From an uncultured Lachnospiraceae bacterium (GTDB lineage: Bacteria > Bacillota > Clostridia > Lachnospirales > Lachnospiraceae), in NCBI GenBank assembly GCA_910579615.1, contig CAJTUA010000002.1, positions 100,503 to 164,502 on the forward strand: 64,000 bases of DNA, in the 5' to 3' direction. The stretch's first letter is position 1. Every line of letters starts with the position of its first letter. This document shows, piece after piece, positions 46,249-55,584 of the stretch. The notes beneath the pieces were generated by a model, which worked only from the letters and a program-made list of their open reading frames with translations, was not told where the DNA came from and searched no databases. The translations under genes were made by a program, and so were the position numbers.

Positions 46249-47205
46249 ATGGAAGATTCGACCTATTCATATAGCTATGTTGACAATAAAAATGAAGGCG
46301 GTTCGGGCGGTGGGAAAGTACAGAAAATGAAAAAGCCGCACACGGTGCGCAATGTCCTTCTGCTTGTGGCGCTTATTGTATTGATTGCCCTCTCCGACAT
46401 GATTTGTGTCGTGACGAATGAGGATGAGTACACCTTAATCAAACGTTTTGGCAGGGTGGAACGCGTTGTCACTACATCGGGGCTGACGTTTAAAATCCCG
46501 TTTATTGAGACGGAGGTGAAAATTGATAAGGAAGTGCTCATATATGATTTGAAGGCCTCGGATGTCATTACATTGGATAAAAAAACCATGGTGGCGGACA
46601 GTTATGTACTTTGGCATATTGTTGACCCGAAGCTGTATGTGCAGACGCTGAATTCGCGTACCGAGGCGGAGAGCCGCCTGAACACGACCGTTTACAATTC
46701 GTTGAAAAATGTCATCAGCAGCATGAACCAGAACGATGTTATCAGTGGGCGGGGCGGCGTGCTGGACGCGGCGATTATGGAGAATATCGGGGATGCGCTT
46801 TTGCGCTACGGCATTGAGCTGGTGAGCGTGGAGACAAAGCACCTTGACCTGCCGGATGATAATAAAAACGCGGTGTACGACCGCATGATTTCGGAGCGCA
46901 ATAACATCGCGGCGACCTATACCGCGCAAGGTGCTTCGGAGGCGAAAAAAATCCGCAACCAGACGGACAATGAAATCGCGATTATGCTTTCGCAGGCGCA
47001 GGCGGAGGCGGAGAAGACGATTGCCGCAGGCGAGGCGGAGTACATGAGGATTATCTCAAGTGCTTACGCGGATGAGAGCCGCAGCGATTTTTATACCTTT
47101 GTGCGCGCCCTGGACGCGGCGAAAATCATGATGCAGGGAGGGAATAAGACATTGATATTGCCGCCGGATTCGCCGATTGCGCAGATTTTTGGGACGATTG
47201 AGTGA
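46249..47205 (+). CDS. hflC: HflC-like SPFH protein
   Basis: 318 residues from ATG 46249, 9 nt after GGAGG; another ATG 6 nt upstream sits too close to the site. A membrane segment (about 32-52) and the SPFH domain (EDEYTLIKRFGRVERVV, then LTFKIPFIE) with an Ala/Glu coiled coil near the end. Pairs with hflK 130 bp upstream. A 9-bp hairpin (GAAAGTTTG CAGG CAAACTTTC, 46141-46162) lies in the gap. Confidence 0.85.
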   Translation: MEDSTYSYSYVDNKNEGGSGGGKVQKMKKPHTVRNVLLLVALIVLIALSDMICVVTNEDEYTLIKRFGRVERVVTTSGLTFKIPFIETEVKIDKEVLIYDLKASDVITLDKKTMVADSYVLWHIVDPKLYVQTLNSRTEAESRLNTTVYNSLKNVISSMNQNDVISGRGGVLDAAIMENIGDALLRYGIELVSVETKHLDLPDDNKNAVYDRMISERNNIAATYTAQGASEAKKIRNQTDNEIAIMLSQAQAEAEKTIAAGEAEYMRIISSAYADESRSDFYTFVRALDAAKIMMQGGNKTLILPPDSPIAQIFGTIE

Positions 47206-47237
47206 TACCTTTATGGTGCTTTTGGAAAGGAAGTGGG

Positions 47238-48884
47238 ATGATGGGAAAAAGGAAGCTTACGGCAAAACGAATCCACGCGTGGCTTAGTGGCGGGGCAATT
47301 TGTGCGCTGTGCGTGGTAACTGCCGCAGCAGTGTTTGGCTGCGGCAAAAAAACAGAGCAGGATGACGGTAGCGAACCAAGTGGTATGCCAGAAATTACCG
47401 GAAGTGCGGAGCCGACGAAGGGCGGGACGGAGGGAAATCCGACGGCGGGCGCGAATCAAACGGAGGGGGATTTTGCAGACCTTACGCTTTCGGGCACGGC
47501 GGATGAGATTCTTGCGTGCTTTCGCGGGCAGACGCATGGATACGCACTGGCAATGCTCCTGGAGGATTTTTCTGTGTGCCACGCTTTCTCGTCAGAGCTT
47601 TCAAACCAACTTTCCGAGCGGGATTTGAAAAATGCCTGGAAGCAGGTAGTATCGGGGCTTGGGAATCCGCTGACCGCGGATGGGCGGGAAGCGGAAAATC
47701 CGCAGGAAGCCGATGTGGCAGCGGAGGCTTCCTTTTTGACCCCACCGGCTTTGGGCGGCGCAAGCGGGAGCATTGCGGATTTTGGCGGTTATGTTATCAC
47801 GAGCGCACAGATACCGTATGAACAGAAAAATATAATTCTTTCCGTTACTTACGGGCAGACGGGCGCGGTGGAAGGGATTTACCTGACATACACATTGCCT
47901 GCGGTAAAACCGGAAGTTACCGAAGCTTACACGGAGTGCGAAGTGAGCGTCGGGGAGGGGGAATATCCGCTGGAGGGGATTCTTACTTTGCCGAATGGTG
48001 TGGAAAAACCGCCAGTGGTGCTGCTTGTGCATGGCTCGGGGCAGAGTGATAAGAATGAGACCATCGGAGCTGCGGGCAATGCGCCATTTGCGGATATTGC
48101 GCATGGGCTTGCGGAGCATGGGATTGCGACCCTGCGCTATGATAAGCGCTATTTTGAGTATCCGGGGCTGGCGACGGAAACTATTACGATACGGGATGAG
48201 GTGCTTAACGATGTGGCGGCAGCGCTTGCCCTGCTTTCGGAAACGCAGGAGGTGGATGGCGAACGCATTTTCGTGCTCGGACATAGCCTTGGCGGGATGC
48301 TTGCCCCTTGTATCGCACAGGAAAACCCGCAGGTGGCAGGCATGATTTCGTTGGCGGGTTCCCCCCGCGGGCTTTGGGAGATTGTATATGACCAGAATAT
48401 GGCGGCAATGCAGGCGGCAGGGCTTTCCGAGCCGGAGTTTGCGGTTTGGGAGGAAATGGTGCAGCGGGAATATGATGCAGTGCTTTCACTGGTTGCCGAT
48501 GTGCGTGACGCGAAAGGAGAAATTTCTGAGGAAGCGCTTTCTGCTGTGCTTTTCGGGGTGTCTGGGTATTACTGGGCATCGCTTGCGGAAATTGATACCG
48601 CTGCCATTGCAAAGGAGCTTGCGGTGCCGATGCTGATTTTGCAGGGCGGCGCGGATTTCCAGGTCTACCCGGAACGGGATTATGCGGCATGGCAGGTGCT
48701 TTTAGAAGGAAAGGAGAATGTTACGTTCCGTTTGTTTGAGGGGCTGAACCACTTGTTTATGCCGTCGAACGGCGCGATGGATATCACGGAATATGATGAG
48801 GAAGCGCATGTGGCAGAGGACGTGATTGAAGTGATTGCAAAATGGCTGCAGGGAGGGGAACAGATTCCGGAACAGGAAAAATAA
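47238..48884 (+). CDS. Lipoprotein alpha/beta hydrolase with DUF3887-type N-domain
   Basis: 548 residues from ATG 47238. Lipoprotein signal ending VFGCG, a Thr/Gly-rich spacer, a DUF3887-like domain (about 85-220), then an alpha/beta hydrolase: the nucleophile elbow is GHSLGG, the acid lies in GGADFQVYP and the base in GLNHLFMP. Likely an esterase or peptidase acting outside the membrane; substrate unknown. The start is 32 bp after hflC. Confidence 0.85.
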   Translation: MMGKRKLTAKRIHAWLSGGAICALCVVTAAAVFGCGKKTEQDDGSEPSGMPEITGSAEPTKGGTEGNPTAGANQTEGDFADLTLSGTADEILACFRGQTHGYALAMLLEDFSVCHAFSSELSNQLSERDLKNAWKQVVSGLGNPLTADGREAENPQEADVAAEASFLTPPALGGASGSIADFGGYVITSAQIPYEQKNIILSVTYGQTGAVEGIYLTYTLPAVKPEVTEAYTECEVSVGEGEYPLEGILTLPNGVEKPPVVLLVHGSGQSDKNETIGAAGNAPFADIAHGLAEHGIATLRYDKRYFEYPGLATETITIRDEVLNDVAAALALLSETQEVDGERIFVLGHSLGGMLAPCIAQENPQVAGMISLAGSPRGLWEIVYDQNMAAMQAAGLSEPEFAVWEEMVQREYDAVLSLVADVRDAKGEISEEALSAVLFGVSGYYWASLAEIDTAAIAKELAVPMLILQGGADFQVYPERDYAAWQVLLEGKENVTFRLFEGLNHLFMPSNGAMDITEYDEEAHVAEDVIEVIAKWLQGGEQIPEQEK

Positions 48885-48896
48885 AAAGCCGTGGAA

Positions 48897-48938
48897 AACC
48901 ACAGGATGCGCCTGGCAGGCAGTCCTGTGGTTTTTTTG
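48897..48938 (+). terminator. Terminator of the hydrolase gene
   Basis: 10-bp stem AACCACAGGA with TCCTGTGGTT, then T7. Confidence 0.9.
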
Positions 48939-48981
48939 GATATTGCTGCAAAATTTCTTGTGATTTTGTGCAAAATAACAG

Positions 48982-49010
48982 TTGAAATCGGGCGGAGTAT
49001 ATGTTATAGT
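48982..49010 (+). promoter_or_regulatory. Promoter of clpB
   Basis: TTGAAA (48982-48987), 17 nt, TATAGT (49005-49010). The structured element begins about 20 nt after the expected start, so it is transcribed in the clpB leader. No CIRCE or CtsR box seen. Confidence 0.7.
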
Positions 49011-49033
49011 AATTATAGAACAGATAAATTTAC

Positions 49034-49150
49034 GGAACTAAAAACAGTATGCACCCGTACAGCCCCCCAGTGGGATTTTTTGGGGAGCGAAGCGGACAAA
49101 AAAATGCCACTGCCGGATATGGGGATGGGAGGGTGCATACGGAACTATAA
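49034..49150 (+). repeat. Dispersed two-stem element in the clpB leader
   Basis: Outer stem GTATGCACCC (49047-49056) with GGGTGCATAC (49131-49140), perfect; inner stem CAGTGG-ATTTTTT with AAAAAAT-CCACTG; loop GGGGAGCGAAGCGGAC; ends carry GGAACTAAAAA and GGAACTATAAAT. It stops 3 nt before AGGAGG of clpB. Confidence 0.85.
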
Positions 49151-49167
49151 ATAGGAGGACCTTGTAT

Positions 49168-51762
49168 ATGAATATTAACAAATTTACGCAGAAATCCATG
49201 CAGGCGGTTCAGGACTGCGAGAAGCTCGCCTACGACTACGGGCATCAGGAGATTGCGCAGGAGCATCTGCTTTACTGTCTGCTGCGTGACGAGGACGGTC
49301 TGATTCCGAAGCTGTTTGCGAAAATGGAAATTGATGTGGACGTTTTTCTGGCGCAGGTCGAAGGGCTTTTAAAGAAGCGCCCGAAGGTGCAGGGCGGCCA
49401 GGTCTACATCGGCAACGATTTGAATAAGGCGCTGATTTACGCGGAGAATGAAGCGAAGGCGATGGGCGATGAGTATGTCTCGGTGGAGCATATTTTCTTA
49501 AGCCTGCTTAAGAACCGGAGCAAAGAGCTGAAGGGGCTGTTTCAGGATTTCCGGATTGACCGGGAGCGTTTTCTTTCGGCGCTTGCCACGGTGCGCGGCA
49601 ACCAGAAGGTGGTGAGCGACAACCCGGAGGCGACCTACGATACCCTGGAAAAATACGCGACGGATTTGGTGGAGCGCGCACAGGCGCAAAAGCTTGACCC
49701 GGTCATCGGCAGGGATGCGGAAATCCGCAATGTCATCCGTATTCTCTCCCGCAAGACAAAGAACAACCCGGTACTGATTGGCGAGCCGGGTGTCGGAAAG
49801 ACTGCGGTTGTGGAAGGGCTGGCGCAGCGCATCGTGCGCGGTGATGTGCCGGAGACATTAAAGGAGAAGAAGCTTTACGCGCTTGATATGGGTGCATTGG
49901 TCGCGGGTGCGAAGTACCGCGGCGAATTCGAGGAGCGTTTGAAGGCGGTGCTTGAGGAGGTCAAAAACAGCGACGGGCAGATTATCCTGTTTATCGATGA
50001 GCTGCATACCATCGTGGGAGCGGGCAAGACCGAGGGCGCGATGGATGCGGGCAATATGCTAAAGCCGATGCTTGCGCGCGGTGAGCTGCACTGCATTGGG
50101 GCAACGACCCTGAATGAGTACCGTATGTATATCGAGAAGGACGCGGCGCTTGAACGCCGTTTCCAGCCGGTTATGGTGGATGAGCCGAGCGTGGAGGACA
50201 CGGTTTCCATCCTGCGCGGCCTCAAAGAGCGCTATGAAGTATTCCACGGTGTGAAAATCAACGACAGTGCGCTTGTTTCTGCGGCGACGCTCTCAAACCG
50301 CTACATCAGCGACCGTTTCCTGCCGGACAAGGCGATTGACCTTGTGGACGAGGCGTGTGCGCTGATTAAGACGGAGCTGGATTCCATGCCGACGGAGCTT
50401 GACGATGTAAGGCGGCGCATCATGCAGATGGAGATTGAGGAGGCGGCGCTGAGGAAGGAGGACGACCGCTTAAGCCGTGAACGCCTCGAAGCGCTGACAA
50501 AGGAGCTTGCCGAACTGCGCGAAGAATTTGCGAACCAGAAGGCACAGTGGGATAATGAAAAGGCTTCCGTTGAGAAGGTGCGTATGCTGCGCGAGGAACT
50601 GGAGACGGTGAACAATGAAATCCAGATTGCGGAGCGCGAATATGATTTGAATAAAGCGGCGGAATTAAAATACGGCAGGCTGCCTGCAATCCAGAAACAG
50701 CTCGAGGAGGAGGAGGACCGCGTAAGGCTTGAGGGGCATACGCTTGTGCATGAGAGCGTCTCCGAGGAAGAGATTGCCCGCATTGTCTCGCGCTGGACGG
50801 GGATTCCGGTGACGAAGCTGACCGAGAGTGAGCGCAACAAGACCCTGCATTTGGATGAGGAGCTGCACCGGCGCGTCATCGGGCAGGAGGACGGCGTAAG
50901 CCGCGTGGCGGATGCCATCCTGCGCTCAAAAGCAGGCATCAAGGACCCGGGCAAGCCGATAGGCTCCTTCCTGTTCCTAGGACCGACGGGTGTCGGCAAG
51001 ACGGAGCTTGCAAAGGCGCTTGCTGCGGCATTGTTTGACAATGAGGCGAATATGGTGCGCATCGACATGAGTGAATACATGGAGAAATATTCGGTATCCC
51101 GCTTAATCGGGGCACCTCCGGGATACGTCGGTTACGAGGAGGGCGGACAGCTCACCGAGGCGGTGCGCAGGAAACCTTATTCGGTTGTACTGTTCGATGA
51201 GATTGAGAAGGCGCACCCGGATGTATTTAACGTACTGCTGCAGGTGCTTGACGACGGCAGGATTACGGATTCGCAGGGGCGCACGGTGGATTTTAAAAAT
51301 ACGATTCTGATTATGACGTCCAATATCGGCTCATCGTACCTGCTTGAGGGCATTACGCCGGAGGGTGAGATTTCCACAGCGTGCCAGAATGCAGTAATGG
51401 AGGAATTGAAAGCCCATTTCCGGCCAGAGTTTTTAAACCGCCTGGATGAAACGATTTTGTTCAAGCCGCTGACGGGTGAGAATATCGGTGATATCCTTGA
51501 CCTGATGATAAAGGAATTGAATGCGCGCCTTGCCGACCGGGAGATTTCCGTGGAATTAACGGTTGCGGCGAAGGAGCTGATTATCCGGAATGCTTATGAC
51601 CCGGTTTACGGTGCGCGCCCGCTGAAGCGCTATCTGCAAAAGAATGTGGAGACGCTTTCGGCAAGGCTGATTCTGGCGGATAAGGTCGCTGGCACGGACA
51701 CGATTGTGATTGACGCAGTGGACGGGGCACTTTCGGCGTGTGTGCGGGTAAATCCAATCTGA
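49168..51762 (+). CDS. clpB: ClpB disaggregase
   Basis: 864 residues, full length. ATP-driven ring that extracts proteins from aggregates with DnaK. Clp N-domain (about 1-145), first AAA module with Walker A GEPGVGKTAVVEG and Walker B ILFIDELHT, the coiled-coil middle domain (about 410-530) that separates ClpB from ClpA/C, second AAA module with GPTGVGKTELAKA and VVLFDEIEKAHP, and a C-terminal small domain. ATG 9 nt after AGGAGG. Expressed alone behind its promoter and a structured leader. Confidence 0.97.
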   Translation: MNINKFTQKSMQAVQDCEKLAYDYGHQEIAQEHLLYCLLRDEDGLIPKLFAKMEIDVDVFLAQVEGLLKKRPKVQGGQVYIGNDLNKALIYAENEAKAMGDEYVSVEHIFLSLLKNRSKELKGLFQDFRIDRERFLSALATVRGNQKVVSDNPEATYDTLEKYATDLVERAQAQKLDPVIGRDAEIRNVIRILSRKTKNNPVLIGEPGVGKTAVVEGLAQRIVRGDVPETLKEKKLYALDMGALVAGAKYRGEFEERLKAVLEEVKNSDGQIILFIDELHTIVGAGKTEGAMDAGNMLKPMLARGELHCIGATTLNEYRMYIEKDAALERRFQPVMVDEPSVEDTVSILRGLKERYEVFHGVKINDSALVSAATLSNRYISDRFLPDKAIDLVDEACALIKTELDSMPTELDDVRRRIMQMEIEEAALRKEDDRLSRERLEALTKELAELREEFANQKAQWDNEKASVEKVRMLREELETVNNEIQIAEREYDLNKAAELKYGRLPAIQKQLEEEEDRVRLEGHTLVHESVSEEEIARIVSRWTGIPVTKLTESERNKTLHLDEELHRRVIGQEDGVSRVADAILRSKAGIKDPGKPIGSFLFLGPTGVGKTELAKALAAALFDNEANMVRIDMSEYMEKYSVSRLIGAPPGYVGYEEGGQLTEAVRRKPYSVVLFDEIEKAHPDVFNVLLQVLDDGRITDSQGRTVDFKNTILIMTSNIGSSYLLEGITPEGEISTACQNAVMEELKAHFRPEFLNRLDETILFKPLTGENIGDILDLMIKELNARLADREISVELTVAAKELIIRNAYDPVYGARPLKRYLQKNVETLSARLILADKVAGTDTIVIDAVDGALSACVRVNPI

Positions 51763-51804
51763 AAAGAGAGGGGAATGTGGGAGGGGGGAAGCCCCCTTCC
51801 GCGT

Positions 51805-51849
51805 AAAAAATTCCGAAAATGATATCCCGGTGCGGGTTCATTTTCGGAA
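51805..51849 (-). terminator. Terminator between convergent genes
   Basis: 12-bp stem TTCCGAAAATGA with TCATTTTCGGAA, with a run of T on the minus-strand side. Confidence 0.75.
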
Positions 51850-51886
51850 ATCTACCAATAAGTATAATGCCTGCCCGTGCGGTATA

Positions 51887-52075
51887 TCACCGCACGGGTT
51901 CACGGAACATATTCTCGACATATTGCCTCATCTCATTTTTGGAAGTGATATGCCTTGCCCCCTCCACGATGGAATTTCGTTTTTCCTCCGGGAGTCTGGC
52001 GAACTGTGTCATAATCTCGGAATGCCTTGCCAGTTCAAAGGCAAACCCGACAGGAAGTTCTACGTTTTCAATCAT
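51887..52075 (-). CDS. Small conserved-looking protein of unknown function
   Basis: 62 residues from ATG 52075 behind GGAG. Predicted helices (ELARHSEIMTQFARLPEEKR, TSKNEMRQYVENMF). It looks like short YdeI-type or toxin-antitoxin-sized proteins seen in many Lachnospiraceae, but I cannot name it. Its stop overlaps a CCCGTGCGGT/ACCGCACGGG hairpin. Confidence 0.6.
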   Translation of the reverse strand: MIENVELPVGFAFELARHSEIMTQFARLPEEKRNSIVEGARHITSKNEMRQYVENMFREPVR

Positions 52076-52223
52076 AATATAACTCCGTTTCTGCACTGTT
52101 TTTATGCGCGCATGTGCGCGGGCGAAACCGGGCATACACTGTCCGGTTCCGTGGCAGATTTAGTGTGTACAGGAAACGGATGATTTATACCAAAACCGTT
52201 ATGGGGCGGACGGTCTTGCGGCA

Positions 52224-54149
52224 TTATTTCTTTGCAGCAAGAATAAAGTCCACGAAATTATCTTTGGAAACCGGCTTTGAGAAGAAATATCCCTGGATGA
52301 AATCGCAGTCCAGATTTGAAAAAACTTCTACCATTTCCGTCGTTTCAATCCCCTCGACAACAATCTCCATTTCCATATCCTTAAGCATCTTCACCGTGTT
52401 TTGCAGGAAAACCCACACTTTCGGATTGTTCTGCTCATCCACAAAAGACTTGTCGAGCTTGACCAGTTTCAACGGCAGGGAAATCAGCCGCTTCATGTTG
52501 GAGTAGCCCGTGCCGTAATCGTCGAGCGAGAAGGAGAGTCCCGCGCCGGAAAGCTTGTCAAGGTTATCCGCCATCGCCTGCTGGCTGTAGGAAATCGCGG
52601 TTTCGGTAATCTCAAGGTTGATGCTGTTGGTGTCTATGTGGTACTTTTCTATGGTGGAAAGAATTTTGTCCGCGAGGTCGCCGCGCATACACTGCGCCAC
52701 GGACAGATTGACCTCAATGTAATCTAAGCCAAGCTGCCTGTATTCGGCGCTTGCGATAAAACGGCAGACCTTCTCAAATACGAGGTCGCCAATTTTATGG
52801 ATGGCACCGCTTTTTTCGGCGGCAACAATGATAAGTTCCGGCGAGATAAAACCATAATTGCTGTCAAAAAGCCGCAGAAGTGCTTCCGCGGAAACGAATC
52901 TCTTTTGGTGCACGGAGTAAATCGGCTGATAATATACCTCGAATTTATCATTCAGAATAGCATCGTCAATGATGGCATCAATATTGTTCTGGATGTTGCA
53001 TTCGTTCGGGTTGTAGACATCTGCGGCAAGCAGGTATTTGCCTACGCAGTGGAATTTTTCGTCAAAATCATTCCCGAAGGCCATGAGGGAAGCGAAGCTT
53101 TCGATTTCCTCCGGGCATCTTGCGAGCACAACGCAGGGAACGAAATCAATGTCAATTCCGTTAAAATGAAGGCGCTGTGAGAATGTGTCAAGTACAGCCT
53201 GCGCCGCGGCTTCGGATTTCTCACGGGCTTTTTCGGAAAACACCATACGGAAACGCCCGCGGTCAAGATAATATAAAATCGCTTTGCACTGAAGTTTTTT
53301 ATTGATTTCGCGCAGCTTTTCCGCAAGGGCAAAAAGCATGTTTTCCGTCATCTCGTAGCCGAGCATGGCCCGCAGCGTGGAATAATTTCCAATGTTAAAC
53401 ATGACAATATTGACATGCTTGCCGTTTGGGAACGCCCGTTTCATATCATAGCCATAAGCGCTGTGCTTGAGCAGACCGGTGAAGGAGTCAATGTAATCCT
53501 CCGGGCGCTGCACACCGATGCTCACGACAAAAAGCGAGAGCGCGACAGCGAAACATTCTGTCAGCTGCACCGTCCATATCAGATGGAGGATGATGGCGGC
53601 CACGCACAGCACTGCCATGGAGCATAGCGATACAATCCGGCGCAGCCGCAATTGTTTCTGGTAATAGATGATATAACAAAAATCTGCGATGATATAAAAT
53701 GCAACAACAATATAGAGGATGATAAAAAGTGATTCATGCCGATATCCGTTTTCGATGGAAAATACAAGATTGGTCAATGGGTTGGTCGCAAGAAGTACGA
53801 AAGAAACAAAATATGGAAGCCAGAGCATAAGCTGCAGAAACCGATTTTTGCGCACCTTATGCCAGGTATCCGTAAGGCTGATTACAAAAATGATATGCAA
53901 AAGTGTTTGTGCATTATGTATCATCAGGTAACCGGTATGCGCAAAGTACAGCGCAAAGTGGTTTGCGGAGGCAAAGGAGTCAAGCGCCACGGCTAGAATA
54001 TCAAAATAGGAAGAAAAAATCGCACAGACAATAGACGCAAGAAAGGCCCGGTCAGTCAGGCTCTTGGTCATCTTGCGAAAAATTGTCGAGAGCAGCAGCA
54101 GATATAATAAAAGTATCGCCGCAATATCAAAAGAAATGTTCCTTACCAT
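52224..54149 (-). CDS. Membrane GGDEF-EAL protein (probable c-di-GMP phosphodiesterase)
   Basis: 641 residues from ATG 54149. Six to seven N-terminal membrane segments (about 1-215), a degenerate GGDEF domain (signature reads DRGRFRMVF, so no cyclase activity is expected) and a complete EAL domain (VYYQPIYSVHQKRFVSAEALLR, later NLEITET, DDYGTGYSN and KLDKSFV). The retained catalytic motifs predict c-di-GMP hydrolysis. With the GGDEF protein at 5.7 kb it gives the window both sides of c-di-GMP turnover. Confidence 0.9.
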   Translation of the reverse strand: MVRNISFDIAAILLLYLLLLSTIFRKMTKSLTDRAFLASIVCAIFSSYFDILAVALDSFASANHFALYFAHTGYLMIHNAQTLLHIIFVISLTDTWHKVRKNRFLQLMLWLPYFVSFVLLATNPLTNLVFSIENGYRHESLFIILYIVVAFYIIADFCYIIYYQKQLRLRRIVSLCSMAVLCVAAIILHLIWTVQLTECFAVALSLFVVSIGVQRPEDYIDSFTGLLKHSAYGYDMKRAFPNGKHVNIVMFNIGNYSTLRAMLGYEMTENMLFALAEKLREINKKLQCKAILYYLDRGRFRMVFSEKAREKSEAAAQAVLDTFSQRLHFNGIDIDFVPCVVLARCPEEIESFASLMAFGNDFDEKFHCVGKYLLAADVYNPNECNIQNNIDAIIDDAILNDKFEVYYQPIYSVHQKRFVSAEALLRLFDSNYGFISPELIIVAAEKSGAIHKIGDLVFEKVCRFIASAEYRQLGLDYIEVNLSVAQCMRGDLADKILSTIEKYHIDTNSINLEITETAISYSQQAMADNLDKLSGAGLSFSLDDYGTGYSNMKRLISLPLKLVKLDKSFVDEQNNPKVWVFLQNTVKMLKDMEMEIVVEGIETTEMVEVFSNLDCDFIQGYFFSKPVSKDNFVDFILAAKK

Positions 54150-54261
54150 GTTAGCATTACCTTTCCTGCAATGTCGCATGCCGGTTTTCTATCTATGATT
54201 GTAGCAAAATCGTATGGGGATGTCAATCTTTGGGGGCGGGATTTCTCTGCTTTCCGGATTT

Positions 54262-55140
54262 TCAGCCTATTTCCTTGTTGCGCATACGGTACAGCTCTTT
54301 AAATTCGCTCGGCGTGCATTTTTTGAATGTCTTAAACACACGGTTGAAGGTGGAAATGCTGGAAAAACCGGACTGCAGCGCAATCTCCGTGATTGGCAGG
54401 GATGGGTCGAGCAGAAGGTTTTCCGCCGCCTTAATCCTGCGCAGGTTCAGGTAATCATAAAACGAGGTGTCAGTAAACTGCTTAAACAGCCTCGAAAAAT
54501 GGAATTTTGAGAAGCCGGCGACATCCGCCACAGTCTCAAGGGAAATATCCTCCGTGTAGTTGTTGTCAATAAATTCAAAAATTTTGTTGAACTTCTCAAT
54601 GTATTCCTTTTGCTTGTTGGTGCGCACATCCGGGAAAAGACCGCCCGAATCAATGTGGTTGCGGCCAATCAGCACAAACATCTGGATAATCATGGAATAG
54701 ATGGTCGCCTCCCATAGCGTGTTGCTCTCATGGTACTCCTGCGCAATCTTTAAGAGAAGTTCTTTCTCCTCCTCATAAATGTCCGGACATAGTTCCTTTG
54801 TAATCAGGCGCGGCTGCGTGATGACCGGGAGGATGCTCGAAAAGCCCTTCAAATTGCTTACCAGTGTGAAATCAAAGAGGAAGATAATGCGCTTTCCGGT
54901 CGGCGGCGCGTAGAGCTCATGCAGCTCACCCGGCGGAATAATCAGGATATCGCCCTCTTTTAAGGAATACTGTGTCTTGTTCATCGTGACAGAGTATGTG
55001 TTTTCGATGGGCATGATGATTTCCGTAGCGGAATGCCAGTGAATCGGGTAATCCTCGTACTCGCGGTTGATGTGCAGACGGATGGAGGAATTATTTGTAA
55101 AATTGACTTTTTCAAAAACGCCATTTAATTCGGGCTGCAT
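54262..55140 (-). CDS. AraC family transcriptional regulator
   Basis: 292 residues from ATG 55140 behind AAAGGAG. An N-terminal cupin (IHWHSATEIIMPIE, then DILIIPPGELHEL) and a C-terminal pair of helix-turn-helix motifs (DISLETVADVAGFSKFHFSR, then ITEIALQSGFSSISTFNR). The cupin probably senses a small molecule such as a sugar; no sugar genes are nearby. The frame stays open far upstream by chance, over the permease gene on the other strand. Confidence 0.92.
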   Translation of the reverse strand: MQPELNGVFEKVNFTNNSSIRLHINREYEDYPIHWHSATEIIMPIENTYSVTMNKTQYSLKEGDILIIPPGELHELYAPPTGKRIIFLFDFTLVSNLKGFSSILPVITQPRLITKELCPDIYEEEKELLLKIAQEYHESNTLWEATIYSMIIQMFVLIGRNHIDSGGLFPDVRTNKQKEYIEKFNKIFEFIDNNYTEDISLETVADVAGFSKFHFSRLFKQFTDTSFYDYLNLRRIKAAENLLLDPSLPITEIALQSGFSSISTFNRVFKTFKKCTPSEFKELYRMRNKEIG

Positions 55141-55280
55141 GGGATGGTGCTCCTTTCGGAAAAATGAAATGATAATGCAAATATTGCGGTAACAAATAAT
55201 GTACAATATGTGGTTGAAAAGCATAAAAAATCTGCGGTTTTTTGTAAAAAACGTCGGAAATTTCAAAAGGTACTGTATAT

Positions 55281-55309
55281 ATTGTAATATAAAACGGGAA
55301 AAAAGTAAA
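55281..55309 (-). promoter_or_regulatory. Promoter of the araC-type gene
   Basis: Minus strand TTTACT (55304-55309), 17 nt, TACAAT (55281-55286). Confidence 0.6.
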
Positions 55310-55449
55310 GAGTTTCCGAGGTAAAAAACGAGAGCAGACCCAAAAAGTGCGCAATATTTGGCAGGAGCAAAAATAAAAATAGCAAGAAATAAGCGTTGGG
55401 ATGCAAAAAACGTGGAATCTTCATTCAAAAGATTTTTGAAAGAAAAAGG

Positions 55450-55478
55450 TTTACAAACCCGCAGGTCTGTGTTACCAT
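55450..55478 (+). promoter_or_regulatory. Promoter of the permease gene
   Basis: TTTACA (55450-55455), 17 nt, TACCAT (55473-55478). The ~100-nt leader has some dyads (GGGGCATTTGTGCC region) but no riboswitch I recognise. Confidence 0.5.
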
Positions 55479-55584
55479 TTGAAACGGCAAAGTAGTACGG
55501 AAAAAAGGGGCATTTGTGCCTGCGCGCTGTTTGGCGCAAAACTGCCCAATGAACAGGGAAACGGCGCAGAAATGAGGGGTTTGT

